Shown: positions 26,951 to 36,116 of the stretch, piece by piece
Layout: the number at the start of each line of letters is the position of its first letter
How positions within the stretch are numbered: the stretch's first letter is position 1
Assembly (NCBI GenBank): GCA_964388665.1
Contig: CAYMBJ010000022.1
Span: forward strand, 1-54,457
Direction of reading: 5' to 3'
DNA: 54,457 bases
From: CALCCV01 sp964388665
Lineage (GTDB): Bacteria > Bdellovibrionota > Bdellovibrionia > Bdellovibrionales > Bdellovibrionaceae
Position numbers and translations under genes: made by a program
The notes under the pieces: model-generated
What the model saw: the letters and a program-made list of their open reading frames with translations, nothing else
The model's database searches: none
What the model was told of the DNA's origin: nothing

Positions 26951-27534
26951 TGAAGGTTCTTTTTGGGTGAGTTTTTGGTCTTGGCCTTTGTGTCTGCCTG
27001 AATTTCTTCAGCAAGGGATCCAGCGTCAACCTCGGCTTCAGCAATAACTTCGAGGTCATCATCATCTGAAATTTCTTCTAGGTGTTCGTTGTAGACTTTG
27101 CCCTTTTCTACACCTAGGAGGCGATCGGCTTCGTCTTCGAGTTCGGTGTTTTCAGTGGAAAAGCGCACGAAGACAGTTTTTTTGCCAAGCTTTTCGGGAG
27201 CCCATTGTCGTGGAAAGCGAGTGCCTTCGATGTTTTCGAAATGCTGTTCGAGCATCATGCCGATCACATCAATGCAGTGGTGGATCTGTGCAATCACATC
27301 GGATTCGTTCATTTTGTAATCAATGGAGGTTTCAAAATTGGATTGTCGCAGGCTGTCCTTGGGCAGATAGCCGACGCGCAGGCAGATCTCTTCGGGGTAA
27401 ATGCGGCCATCAACAAAGATGGTGAGGCCACCCAGTTTGTCGCGAAAATTCTCATGAACCACCGCCTGAATTTGTTTGATGAGCTCTTTAGGAAAGGGCG
27501 ACCATTTTTTAGAAGTTTTTAGGCGTGGCTGCAA
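26947..27534 (-). CDS. Conserved acidic-tailed protein, unknown function
   Basis: A 195-residue cytoplasmic protein. The N-terminal 120 residues are mixed alpha/beta, with segments such as GGLTIFVDGRIYPEEICLRVGY and DVIAQIHHCIDVIGMMLEQH. The C-terminal 70 residues are strongly acidic and end in a Lys-rich tip. The start is TTG 27534, supported by GAAGGAGGAGAG directly upstream; no ATG is available nearby. It is the first gene of a coupled pair with the m5U methyltransferase (overlapping stop/start), so a link to RNA modification or ribosome assembly is possible, but that is inference from context only. Confidence 0.7.
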   Translation of the reverse strand: MQPRLKTSKKWSPFPKELIKQIQAVVHENFRDKLGGLTIFVDGRIYPEEICLRVGYLPKDSLRQSNFETSIDYKMNESDVIAQIHHCIDVIGMMLEQHFENIEGTRFPRQWAPEKLGKKTVFVRFSTENTELEDEADRLLGVEKGKVYNEHLEEISDDDDLEVIAEAEVDAGSLAEEIQADTKAKTKNSPKKNLH

Positions 27535-27621
27535 ACTCTCCTCCTTCGGTTTTTTGCCGGTACGAATTGACGAACTTATGCGCTGAGACTATACCCTGTG
27601 TTGAATAAAGGAGAACCGAAA

Positions 27622-29094
27622 GTGCAACAATTGCCTGCAGCGTCAGAGACCCCGAGTCTTCCTCACCAGCCCGTAGAAAAGGGTGTTTACATCTCCACTT
27701 ACGGCTGTCAAATGAATGTCAATGATAGCGAGCGCATGTATTCGCTCCTGGAGATGCAAAATTACATTCCGGTGGATGCGCCTGAAAAGGCCGAATTGAT
27801 TCTTATCAACTCCTGCTCGATTCGTGAAAAGCCCGTACACAAAGTCTATTCTGAAGTTGGCAAATATCGAAAGCTCAAGGAGGCCCACCCACAGATTATG
27901 ATTGGTGTGGGCGGTTGTGTTGGCCAGCAAGAAAAGGACAAGCTCATTGGCAATCAGCCGCTGATTGATTTTGTGTTTGGTACCGACGCCATAGATGATT
28001 TGCCACAGATTTTGCGAGAAAGTTCATTAAAGCGAGAAGAGCACGCCGAGCGACTGCGCAGTGATGCGGCCAATAAGGCGGCCCGCAAGAAACTGGCGGG
28101 AACCACGTCTTCGGGGAAAAAACCAAAGGCCGGTGCACACAAGATCGTCGCAACAGCCTTTCAGCACCGAGCGCCTTATCATGTGGAAACCATGGTGCGA
28201 AATCCGGGGGTGGCGACCTTTGTCAATATTACCAAGGGCTGCGATAACTTTTGTACTTTTTGCGTGGTGCCTTTCACTCGCGGTCGCGAAAAGAGCCGAC
28301 CAATGACCCATGTTCTGCGGGACGCTGAAGGCCTGGTGCGGCGTGGAGTCAAAGAGATCACCTTGCTGGGGCAAAATGTAAATTCTTATGAGAGCGAGTG
28401 TGGAGCGGACTTTGCTGATCTGCTGCGAAATCTGGCTGAAAAGACTGACCTGCAGCGCATCCGCTTTACTACGAGCCATCCAAAGGATTTTGATCAGAAG
28501 TTGGTGGATGTCATGTATGCCCACCAACCCAAAATTTGTGAATACATTCACTTGCCCTTTCAGAGCGGCAACAGCCGTATTCTAGAGCGCATGAACAGAG
28601 GCTACACTCGCGAAGAGTACCTAGAAAAAATTGACATGATCAAAAGGGCTATCCCCAATGTGGTGCTTTCCACGGACATCATTGTGGGATTTCCAGGCGA
28701 GACGGAGGCAGACTTTCAAGAAACCATGAGTTTGGTTCAAGAGGTGGCCTTTGAAACGATCTTTGCCTTCAAGTACTCTCCGCGGCCGAATACGAAGGCA
28801 GCGCTTTTTACAGATCAGGTCGATGAAGAGGTGAAGGCGGAACGCTTGAGTCGCCTATTTGCTGCTCATAATGATCTGGCCTTCCCCCTGGTGCAAAAGT
28901 ACGAAGGGCAGGTTCTAGACATTTTGGTTGAAAAGCGCGAAACCGATAAAAAATGGAGCGGACGCTCCTCTCAGAACAAATTGGTGTATTTTTTATCAGA
29001 TTCCGAGGCCGAAGCAAATTTAACAGGTAAGATGGTGCCAGTGCGAATCCTAAAAGCATTTCCGGCAGTTTTAAGAGGCGAAATGATCTGCTAA
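27622..29094 (+). CDS. miaB: tRNA-2-methylthio-N6-dimethylallyladenosine synthase
   Basis: A 490-residue radical-SAM methylthiotransferase that adds a methylthio group to i6A37 in tRNAs reading UNN codons. The N-terminal UPF0004 domain has its cluster cysteines in YGCQMN, NSCSIRE and GGCVGQ. The radical-SAM cluster CxxxCxxC is C207, C211 and C214 (CDNFCTFC), and the C-terminal TRAM domain is present (about residues 415-490). GTG 27622 is chosen because AAAGGAGA lies seven bases upstream; a GTG eight codons earlier lacks a site. A Lys/Arg/Ala-rich stretch of about 30 residues (around 133-173) sits between the two domains and makes that linker longer than usual. It begins a co-directional group running to guaA. 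Confidence 0.95.
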   Translation: MQQLPAASETPSLPHQPVEKGVYISTYGCQMNVNDSERMYSLLEMQNYIPVDAPEKAELILINSCSIREKPVHKVYSEVGKYRKLKEAHPQIMIGVGGCVGQQEKDKLIGNQPLIDFVFGTDAIDDLPQILRESSLKREEHAERLRSDAANKAARKKLAGTTSSGKKPKAGAHKIVATAFQHRAPYHVETMVRNPGVATFVNITKGCDNFCTFCVVPFTRGREKSRPMTHVLRDAEGLVRRGVKEITLLGQNVNSYESECGADFADLLRNLAEKTDLQRIRFTTSHPKDFDQKLVDVMYAHQPKICEYIHLPFQSGNSRILERMNRGYTREEYLEKIDMIKRAIPNVVLSTDIIVGFPGETEADFQETMSLVQEVAFETIFAFKYSPRPNTKAALFTDQVDEEVKAERLSRLFAAHNDLAFPLVQKYEGQVLDILVEKRETDKKWSGRSSQNKLVYFLSDSEAEANLTGKMVPVRILKAFPAVLRGEMIC

Positions 29095-29150
29095 TTCTGT
29101 AAAAGAAATCATTGCCCTATCGATTTTATGGTTTTAAGACATTAGTTAGG

Positions 29151-29720
29151 ATGAATGTAAAGTCGTTGCTCACACAGAATAGTAAAATCATTTTTGCGCA
29201 GAATCAGCAGGGTGAAGAGGTCTTTCATTCGCGCGACTTGGTGCAGCTGTTTCCTTACGGAATTTCGGTGAGCCCCCTTCCCGTGGACGCGCAGAGGCCC
29301 GTGCTGCTGCTCAAAGACCAAGCTCATGAATACACTCTTCCGGTGCCAATCAATCCCCTGGAGGCAGGCATGGTGGTGGCGCAGAACAATCGGCAGGCGC
29401 CGCCGCTCAATCCTCATCGATTTACAGAAATGCTGCTGGAGCAATTGGACATTCAAATTTGCCAGTGTGTTTTTATTGAAATTCGCGGTGTGCACCAGTA
29501 TGTGCGCCTCTACACCACAGGGAACCCAAAGATGTCGAGCTTCAAGGTTCGCGCCGAAGAGGCGATGTCGTTGGCATTGATCATGGGCATACCCCTATAT
29601 GCTACGAAATCATTTATTGAGCGAAGCAAGGTTTTGGCGGCAGAGATAGAGTCAGGACAGGCTAACGAACAAATTCTTGCCAGGCCCATAGTTGAGCGCA
29701 ATCAAAATTATATAATGTAA
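29151..29720 (+). CDS. Bifunctional nuclease (DUF151) family protein
   Basis: A 189-residue protein. The central region (about residues 15-160) fits the DUF151/BFN domain: PVLLLKDQ, LPVPINPLEAGMVV, then helix TEMLLEQLDIQI, strand VFIEI and the closing RAEEAMSLALIMGIPLYAT. Homologues in other bacteria and plants are described as bifunctional nucleases, though the activity of most members is untested. ATG 29151 is preceded by TTAGG but the spacing is short; a TTG at 29112 would add 13 residues, so the start is uncertain. It lies 56 bp after miaB and 24 bp before the gamma carbonic anhydrase gene, probably in one transcript. Confidence 0.75.
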   Translation: MNVKSLLTQNSKIIFAQNQQGEEVFHSRDLVQLFPYGISVSPLPVDAQRPVLLLKDQAHEYTLPVPINPLEAGMVVAQNNRQAPPLNPHRFTEMLLEQLDIQICQCVFIEIRGVHQYVRLYTTGNPKMSSFKVRAEEAMSLALIMGIPLYATKSFIERSKVLAAEIESGQANEQILARPIVERNQNYIM

Positions 29721-29744
29721 TAATAATCTTAAGAGGAGCTCTTC

Positions 29745-30287
29745 GTGACACAGCTACAAACAGTCCTCGGAAAAACGCCACACGTGGGCGAGGATTGTTT
29801 TTTGGCTCCTTCGGCGGTGCTCATTGGTGACGTCACCATAGGTCCCAATTGCAGTCTTTGGTACAATGTGGTGGTGCGGGGCGATGTGATGCCCATTCGT
29901 ATTGGAGCTGCAGTCAATCTTCAAGACAACACGGTACTGCACGGCACCCATCAGCAGTTTGGTGTTAGCATTGCAGACCGAGTGACCATTGGCCACTCGG
30001 TCGTGCTGCATGGCTGTGAGATCGGGCGCGAAAGTCTCATTGGCATGGGCAGTTTGGTTATGGACGGAGTCACGGTGGGTGAGCAGTGTTTGGTGGGAGC
30101 GGGTTCGCTGCTGCCACCAGGAGCGCAGTTCCCGGCGCGCAAATTGATCTTGGGTCGGCCCGCAAAAGTCATTCGTGATCTCACTCCGGATGAAATTAAA
30201 TCTTTGGCGCAATCGGCGGACAACTATCTTCTCTATAAGACTTGGTATGAAGCCGAAGCAAATGGCCAGAGTGAGGCTCAGAACTAG
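29745..30287 (+). CDS. Gamma-class carbonic anhydrase-like hexapeptide protein
   Basis: A 180-residue protein with a left-handed beta-helix made of hexapeptide repeats (LIGDVTIGPNCSLWYNVVV and so on). The three metal-binding histidines are present: H66 (LHGTH), H84 (IGHSV) and H89 (VLHGC). The protein is homologous to the YrdA/PaaY/CaiE group of gamma carbonic anhydrases. Many relatives have weak or no carbonic anhydrase activity, so the reaction is uncertain. GTG 29745 has AGAGGAG six bases upstream. It is placed between a DUF151 gene and guaB with no sign of functional connection. Confidence 0.9.
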   Translation: MTQLQTVLGKTPHVGEDCFLAPSAVLIGDVTIGPNCSLWYNVVVRGDVMPIRIGAAVNLQDNTVLHGTHQQFGVSIADRVTIGHSVVLHGCEIGRESLIGMGSLVMDGVTVGEQCLVGAGSLLPPGAQFPARKLILGRPAKVIRDLTPDEIKSLAQSADNYLLYKTWYEAEANGQSEAQN

Positions 30288-30323
30288 GACGACAGAATTT
30301 TTTATGGAAAGGAGAACTTGCGA

Positions 30324-31787
30324 ATGAAAACTTTGGACATTCCTTATGCTTTGACTTTTGATGATATACTCTTGGTTCCACAGTACAGCGAGATAGTGCC
30401 CTCGGATGTTTTGCCAAAGAGTTTCTTTGCTCGTGAGACCTATCTCAATACGCCGATCATCTCTGCGGCCATGGACACCGTGACGGAAAACCGCGTGGCG
30501 CGAATCATGGCACAGTTGGGTGGACTTGGATTCATTCACAAAAATTTTTCAGCCGAAGCTCAGGCCTTGGAAGTGGAGAAAGTCAAAAAGTACGAGAGCG
30601 GTATGATTCAAGATCCTATCACCCTGGGGCCCGATCAATTGGTGAGCCAAGCGGTGGAAATCATGTCGCGCTTTTCGATCAGCGGTGTGCCCATCACGGT
30701 GGAAGGACAGCTAGTCGGTATCTTGACCAATAGGGATCTGCGCTTTGAGACCAATCTTGCTCAGCCCATTAAGAATTTGATGACCAAAGAAAAGCTGATC
30801 ACGGCCCCAGAGGGGACCACGCTGGAGCAAGCTAAAAAAACCTTACAAAAACATCGCATCGAAAAGTTGCCAGTGGTGGACAGCAAAAATCGCCTGATTG
30901 GATTGATCACCATCAAAGACATAGAAAAGGCTCAGGCCTACCCGCAAGCCACCAAAGATGCGCGGGGTCGGCTGGTGGTGGGTGCTGCAGTGGGCGTAGC
31001 GCCAGACACCAGAGAGCGCATCGATGCGCTGGTGGGAGCTGGTGTGGATGTGATCTGCGTGGACACGGCCCATGGGCATTCGCGCAATGTCGTTGAAATG
31101 GTTCAGTACATCTCTAGAAAATTTCCGGAGGTGATGATTGTTGCCGGAAATGTGGTTACACCGGAAGGCACTCAAAAACTATTTGATGTGGGCGCTGATG
31201 TTGTCAAAGTGGGCGTTGGTCCCGGCAGCATTTGCACCACGCGAGTGGTGGCGGGCGTGGGCATGCCGCAGATCTCTGCCGTCATGGAGTGTTCAAAAAT
31301 TGCCAAGTCTCTGAACAAGTCTATTATTGCTGATGGCGGAATTAAGTATTCTGGTGACATCACCAAAGCCTTGGCGCTGGGTGCAAATTCGGTCATGATT
31401 GGCAATCTCTTGGCGGGCGCCGACGAGTCGCCTGGCGAAACGATTTTGTATCAAGGCCGCACCTACAAAATGTATCGAGGCATGGGCTCTCTGGGGGCCA
31501 TGGCCAAGGGGTCGAAGGATCGTTACGGGCAAGCCGGAATCATTGACGAAGATAAACTCGTGCCCGAGGGCATTGAGGGGCGAGTTCCCTACAAGGGCAA
31601 TGCTTCGGGAATTATTCACCAGTTGGTTGGTGGCATCAAGGCAGGCATGGGTTATTTGGGCGCTAGCAATATCGAAGAGTTGCAAGCGCGGGCCAAGTTT
31701 GTGCAGATCACCTCTCAGGGCTTGCGTGAGAGTCATGTCCACGATGTCCATATCACCAAAGAGGCTCCAAATTATCGCCTCGAATAG
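30324..31787 (+). CDS. guaB: IMP dehydrogenase
   Basis: A 487-residue enzyme oxidising IMP to XMP with NAD+, the rate-limiting step of guanine nucleotide synthesis. The (beta/alpha)8 barrel is split by two CBS domains (about residues 95-205). Catalytic Cys304 lies in GPGSICTTR. The flap motif YRGMGSLGAM and the C-terminal RVPYKG segment are present. ATG 30324 is chosen, with AAAGGAGA nine bases upstream; the TTG at 30318 is too close to that site. guaA follows 31 bp later, so both GMP steps are made together. Confidence 0.97.
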   Translation: MKTLDIPYALTFDDILLVPQYSEIVPSDVLPKSFFARETYLNTPIISAAMDTVTENRVARIMAQLGGLGFIHKNFSAEAQALEVEKVKKYESGMIQDPITLGPDQLVSQAVEIMSRFSISGVPITVEGQLVGILTNRDLRFETNLAQPIKNLMTKEKLITAPEGTTLEQAKKTLQKHRIEKLPVVDSKNRLIGLITIKDIEKAQAYPQATKDARGRLVVGAAVGVAPDTRERIDALVGAGVDVICVDTAHGHSRNVVEMVQYISRKFPEVMIVAGNVVTPEGTQKLFDVGADVVKVGVGPGSICTTRVVAGVGMPQISAVMECSKIAKSLNKSIIADGGIKYSGDITKALALGANSVMIGNLLAGADESPGETILYQGRTYKMYRGMGSLGAMAKGSKDRYGQAGIIDEDKLVPEGIEGRVPYKGNASGIIHQLVGGIKAGMGYLGASNIEELQARAKFVQITSQGLRESHVHDVHITKEAPNYRLE

Positions 31788-31818
31788 TTGCAAATTGAAA
31801 TAGGGAGAAAGATCGACG

Positions 31819-33354
31819 ATGCGTGGATTTGTAATCTTGGATTTTGGTTCTCAGTATACACAGTTGATAGCTCGGCGCTTGCGCGAGCTAGGGCACTACT
31901 CAGAAATTATGCTACCGCTGGCGGATCTGGATAAAATTAAGGAAAAAAATCCTTATGGAATCATTTTAAGTGGTGGCCCGAATAGCGTCTACGAAGAGCC
32001 TTCGCCAAAAAGATCTGTCAAAGAGTTGCAGCAATTGGCGCCAATTCTGGGAGTCTGTTATGGCATGCAGTTGATCGCCCAAGAGTACGGCGGCAAAGTG
32101 CAAAAGGGCACCAGTCGCGAGTACGGCCCTGAACGGGTGGAGTGGGAGGTGGACCTCGGCGAAGTTCCACGGAGTCAGAAGGTGTGGATGAGTCATGGAG
32201 ATTCGGTGATGCAGGTGCCACCCAACTTTGAACTCTTAGGAAGAAGCAAGGCCCACATAGCCGCGATTGCCTCAGTCGATGAAAAGCAAAATAAAGTGTG
32301 GGGAGTGCAGTTTCACCCAGAGGTCGTGCACACAGAGCACGGCGAAAAATTTCTTCAGGCATTTGCTGAAGGGGTTTGTCAGGCGCCGAGGAACTGGCAG
32401 ACTGCCACAGTTCTGCAAGAGCTTTTAGAAAAGGTGCGTTCACAGGTGGCGCACAGCAAAGGCAAAGTTCTTTGCGCATTGAGCGGCGGCGTCGATAGTT
32501 CGGTGGCGGCCCTGCTCGTGACCAAGGCTCTTGGCAAAGAGCGCGTGCAGTGCCTGTTCGTGAACAACGGTCTGTTGCGGCAAAATGAATACGAAAAGGT
32601 CATGGAGAGCTACAAAAAAATTGGTTTGCCGGTCACAGGCATTGATGCAGCAGAAAAGTTTGTCAGTCAGCTTGCTGGTGTCGCGGATCCAGAAAAGAAG
32701 CGCAAAATCATCGGGCGAATCTTTATCGAAGAATTTGAGCATTGGGTGCGTGATCATGATGAGTTTGAGTTTTTGGTACAGGGAACTTTGTATCCAGACG
32801 TTATCGAGAGTCTTGCAGTCATTGGCACCAGTCATACTATCAAAACTCATCACAATGTGGGTGGCTTGCCAGAAAATATGAAATTCAAATTGATTGAGCC
32901 GTTTCGCCTCTTGTTCAAAGATGAGGTTCGTAAAATTGGAATTGAGTTGGGTTTGGCCGAAGACATGGTTTGGCGTCATCCCTTTCCCGGGCCAGGCCTT
33001 GCTATTCGCATCTTAGGACCAGTGGACAAAGAGAAGCTCGATCTTCTGCGCGAGGCGGATGATATCTTTATTTCATTTTTGCAAGAAAGAGGCCTCTACA
33101 GGCAAATTTGGCAGGCCTTTTGTGTGCTGCTGCCGGTTCAGTCCGTGGGTGTTCAGGGAGACACGCGAACCTATGATCGTGCACTGACGCTGAGAGCTGT
33201 GACCTCTGTGGACGGCATGACCGCAGACTGGTTTGAATTTTCGGGCGAAGATCTGCGCGAGGTCTCTCGCCGTATCACCAATCAGGTGAACGGCATCAAT
33301 CGTGTGGTTTATGATGTCACCTGTAAGCCGCCGGCAACCATTGAATGGGAATGA
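31819..33354 (+). CDS. guaA: GMP synthase (glutamine-hydrolysing)
   Basis: A 511-residue enzyme converting XMP, glutamine and ATP to GMP. The class-I amidotransferase domain has nucleophile Cys80 (GVCYGMQL) and the VQFHPEV histidine. The PP-loop motif SGGVDSS marks the ATP-pyrophosphatase domain, and the C-terminal dimerisation domain ends in the usual TIEWE. The start ATG 31819 has GGGAGAAAG upstream. The final base of its stop codon is also the first base of palindromic element copy B, so the element sits right at the gene's 3' end. Confidence 0.97.
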   Translation: MRGFVILDFGSQYTQLIARRLRELGHYSEIMLPLADLDKIKEKNPYGIILSGGPNSVYEEPSPKRSVKELQQLAPILGVCYGMQLIAQEYGGKVQKGTSREYGPERVEWEVDLGEVPRSQKVWMSHGDSVMQVPPNFELLGRSKAHIAAIASVDEKQNKVWGVQFHPEVVHTEHGEKFLQAFAEGVCQAPRNWQTATVLQELLEKVRSQVAHSKGKVLCALSGGVDSSVAALLVTKALGKERVQCLFVNNGLLRQNEYEKVMESYKKIGLPVTGIDAAEKFVSQLAGVADPEKKRKIIGRIFIEEFEHWVRDHDEFEFLVQGTLYPDVIESLAVIGTSHTIKTHHNVGGLPENMKFKLIEPFRLLFKDEVRKIGIELGLAEDMVWRHPFPGPGLAIRILGPVDKEKLDLLREADDIFISFLQERGLYRQIWQAFCVLLPVQSVGVQGDTRTYDRALTLRAVTSVDGMTADWFEFSGEDLREVSRRITNQVNGINRVVYDVTCKPPATIEWE

Positions 33355-33478
33355 TACCAGTTCCACTTTATCCGTATACCATCGTTGCTCAATCGGTCGG
33401 CTTGTGCGGCCTACGAGGAGTAGGCCTCCGCGCCTCTCTCAATCGCGCCTCGGTCTACGAATAAATTGGAACTGGTAT
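33354..33478 (+). repeat. 125-bp palindromic intergenic element, copy B
   Basis: It starts ATACCAGTTCCACTTTATCC and ends in the near complement AAATTGGAACTGGTAT; the ends form imperfect inverted repeats of about 27 bp. The middle holds a further hairpin (GGCCTACGAGGAGTAGGCC). It has the same length as copy A (22611-22735) and matches it along the whole element. It begins on the last base of the guaA stop codon and lies between convergent genes, so it could terminate transcription from guaA. Confidence 0.85.
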
Positions 33479-33486
33479 GATACCAA

Positions 33487-33535
33487 ATACCAGTTCCAAT
33501 TTATCCGCATACCTTCGTTGCTCAATCGGTCGGCT
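33487..33535 (+). repeat. Half copy C of the palindromic element
   Basis: It repeats the first 49 bases of copy B with three differences (including AATTTATCCGCATACCTTCG), then stops abruptly. It begins 8 bp after copy B, and the bases between them (GATACCAA) resemble the element's own end. Its last two bases lie inside the stop codon of the minus-strand VWA gene (33534-33536). Confidence 0.8.
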
Positions 33536-36116
33536 ACGGGACTTCGCAGGCGTACTTCATGTTGAGCTTTGTTCCTGGCGGAAGGGCCGGTGTAAAGCTC
33601 AATTTGTTTCCGGCAAGTGTGTGCTTGAGTCCTGAAATCTTTGGCGTCGTTGTCACCGTGACATTGTCATCATAGGGTGCGCATGAGAGGTTGATGCTGC
33701 TCAGGTTGCGAATGATGCTCTTACCAAATTCGGCAAGTTCAGTTCCGTAGTTGGGAGCGCACTTGCTGCCGACAATTCCACCTGTGAGATCTGAAGCTTC
33801 AGCGTAGCGGACACCGTAATTGAGACCACTCTCTTTGTGGCAGGCGGTGTCGCCGGGTTTAAGGATCAGTGAGTGAAAGGTAAATATTTTCTTGTCGCCC
33901 ATTGAACTCGCAACATTGGCATTTAGAGAAGTGGGTAGATTTTTTTGTCCAGGCTCTTTAAATTGATTGTTGCCAGAAAGCGCAGGGTTCCAGCCAACGC
34001 TCAACTCGTCTTCGTCCGAGAGAACAATGGCCGCCATTGCCGCATCATCACGAAAGCATTTGGAGTCTTTGCGCAAGATCGCCTGATTGGTGGCATAAAT
34101 GCCTTGCTCATGGCCAGATCCCTTTAAGCCAAAGGACATGACTGAAGCTGTGAGTTTTTGTTCGTATTTGGCCGTATTTTTATTGATGGAGTATTCGTCA
34201 GCGGAGCTGCCTAAGACCCCCAGTAGTCCTGCTGATGGATCTGTTGTGATCTTTCGCAGCTGACCATCATCGCGAGGGTCGGTTGAGGTGAGGCAGATCT
34301 GCCAATCCAGATTTCCGAGGGCCGCGACTAGATTTTCCATTCTAGCACTTAGCTCATTTTGCTCTTTGTCCATGGAGCCAGAGTTATCAATCACCATCAG
34401 GACGTCCACCTTGGTCGGAGGTTGCGTTACCGTTGTGTCTGCATCGACAAGGTTGAGCTTTTTGATTAAAAATTTCGTACCAGGAGAGGTGATGCTGTTG
34501 CCGGCTCGGTCGCTTGCTGAGATTTTAAACTCATGTTCGCCGGCAGCAAGGTTGGCATAATTCACTGAAGGCTTGCCCATGCAGTTTTGCGAGCTGCCAC
34601 TGGCACCAAAGATGCGCTCGCAGCTCGCCAACTCAACTCCGGACACAGGATCTTCGACGGTAAAAGAAACAGTGACATTCTTATGATCCAAGCTGATTAC
34701 GGGTGCCGTGATTTTTATGACTGGTGCAACTGTATCCACAGTGAATTTAAAGTCTGTGGTCGTTTTAGGATTTTGATAGTCATCAAAAGCAACCACATTG
34801 GCTAAATAAGATGTGCCGTGCACAAGCTTGCATTTGCTTGCGTTCATAGCGGCATTTGGTGTTGCCGATTGCGGAGCTGTTGCCTCACAGAGAACTTTTT
34901 TGTCCAAAGAGAGTATGCTCACTTGATAACTTACTGTACCCAGCGAGGCCTGCCAATGCACCGTAGGAGTCACTTGGGTACCTAAGAACTCATCAACCCT
35001 GTTGTCCTTGCCGCCAGTAACACCAAGGATCTTAAAGTCACCAGAAGGTTGAGTGTCCACATTCCAAGAGTACACATCTGACTGAGATACATTGCCAGCG
35101 AAGTCGACACTGTAAATTTCGAATGTATTGGCGCCCTCCGGCAGTTCTGCATACATCATTGGCGATTGGCAGGGCTCTTCAGTTCCACCATTTAGGCGGC
35201 AGATCACTTGGGAAATGCCGCTCATAACAGTCTCACCTTCAATTGCTGGGACGTCATAGGCTTCAAAATTAAATGTGGCATTGGCAGTCGTGCTCTTTTT
35301 TGCGGGCTTGGGATCAACAATGGTCACAATGGGAGCTGTTCTGTCTATTATCCAAGAGTGCTCAAGCTCTTTGGAGGGATTGCCAGCGCCATCGACCGCT
35401 TGAACGTATACGGTGTGCGCTCCCTCGCTGAGGCCCTCGTAAAATACCATTTCGGAACACTTTTTGGCGGCTTCGCCATCGATCCGACACAAAAGTCCGT
35501 CGATTCCTGAATCGTCCTTTGCTGCCAGCGTAAAGTCTGCTCGGCTATCGATGCTGTATTCCTCCGGGCTAGATATGAAATCCACTTCTGGCGGGTGGCT
35601 ATCATGAACAATCGACGCCTGGGCGCAGACCGAAACTTCGGGGGCAGCTGCTTCTTTGTTCTTTCGATAGCGCACATAGACGCTTGCAGTGGAATTTGTC
35701 TGATCCAAAACCCAGCCGCGCTCTTCTTTGAAAGGCTCCCAGATGCCTTCGCCTTCGCAGCTGGAGTCATTGGTGACATACATTTCGTCTGCGCCCTCAC
35801 TCTTTAAGGTGAGCTGCACGTTGGAGTCGTTGGTGTACTTTTTATCACCGTTGATGCTGATGGATGCGGCGATGTCGGGGTTTTCAAGAAATCCATTTGT
35901 CCCTTCTGTAATTCCGGCGCCGTTTGTGCTGAGTTTGGAGTCCTCATCGACAAATTGCACTTTGGAGCAGTTTTGAAAGACAATAATAAGAAGGAGTGAA
36001 CTGACTACTATTGACCATGTTCGCCGCTTTGGATAGTTAAGCGTATTTGCCTCTCGGTGTGCACCTCGTTGAATCGTATGAATCAGCCATTGAGCTAAAG
36101 CTTTGAGCTTGGTCAT
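33534..36116 (-). CDS. Large lipoprotein with Ig-like repeats and VWA domain
   Basis: An 860-residue exported protein. The long basic N-region and hydrophobic core (SIVVSSLLLIIVFQNC) end at Cys50. The -1 residue is Asn, which is not a standard lipobox but is a form I recall from Bdellovibrio lipoproteins. The middle has several Ig-like/cadherin-like units with a shared pattern (C-R-x-D-G/N-G, then YxxLxEGxHT and VDxAGN, closing in IDRTAP). Near residues 570-800 a von Willebrand A domain has an intact MIDAS DNSGS motif for metal-dependent ligand binding. The fold suggests a surface adhesin or protein-interaction scaffold. GGGGGAAAAG precedes the ATG. The stop codon lies on the end of a repeat half-element. 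Confidence 0.85.
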   Translation of the reverse strand: MTKLKALAQWLIHTIQRGAHREANTLNYPKRRTWSIVVSSLLLIIVFQNCSKVQFVDEDSKLSTNGAGITEGTNGFLENPDIAASISINGDKKYTNDSNVQLTLKSEGADEMYVTNDSSCEGEGIWEPFKEERGWVLDQTNSTASVYVRYRKNKEAAAPEVSVCAQASIVHDSHPPEVDFISSPEEYSIDSRADFTLAAKDDSGIDGLLCRIDGEAAKKCSEMVFYEGLSEGAHTVYVQAVDGAGNPSKELEHSWIIDRTAPIVTIVDPKPAKKSTTANATFNFEAYDVPAIEGETVMSGISQVICRLNGGTEEPCQSPMMYAELPEGANTFEIYSVDFAGNVSQSDVYSWNVDTQPSGDFKILGVTGGKDNRVDEFLGTQVTPTVHWQASLGTVSYQVSILSLDKKVLCEATAPQSATPNAAMNASKCKLVHGTSYLANVVAFDDYQNPKTTTDFKFTVDTVAPVIKITAPVISLDHKNVTVSFTVEDPVSGVELASCERIFGASGSSQNCMGKPSVNYANLAAGEHEFKISASDRAGNSITSPGTKFLIKKLNLVDADTTVTQPPTKVDVLMVIDNSGSMDKEQNELSARMENLVAALGNLDWQICLTSTDPRDDGQLRKITTDPSAGLLGVLGSSADEYSINKNTAKYEQKLTASVMSFGLKGSGHEQGIYATNQAILRKDSKCFRDDAAMAAIVLSDEDELSVGWNPALSGNNQFKEPGQKNLPTSLNANVASSMGDKKIFTFHSLILKPGDTACHKESGLNYGVRYAEASDLTGGIVGSKCAPNYGTELAEFGKSIIRNLSSINLSCAPYDDNVTVTTTPKISGLKHTLAGNKLSFTPALPPGTKLNMKYACEVP

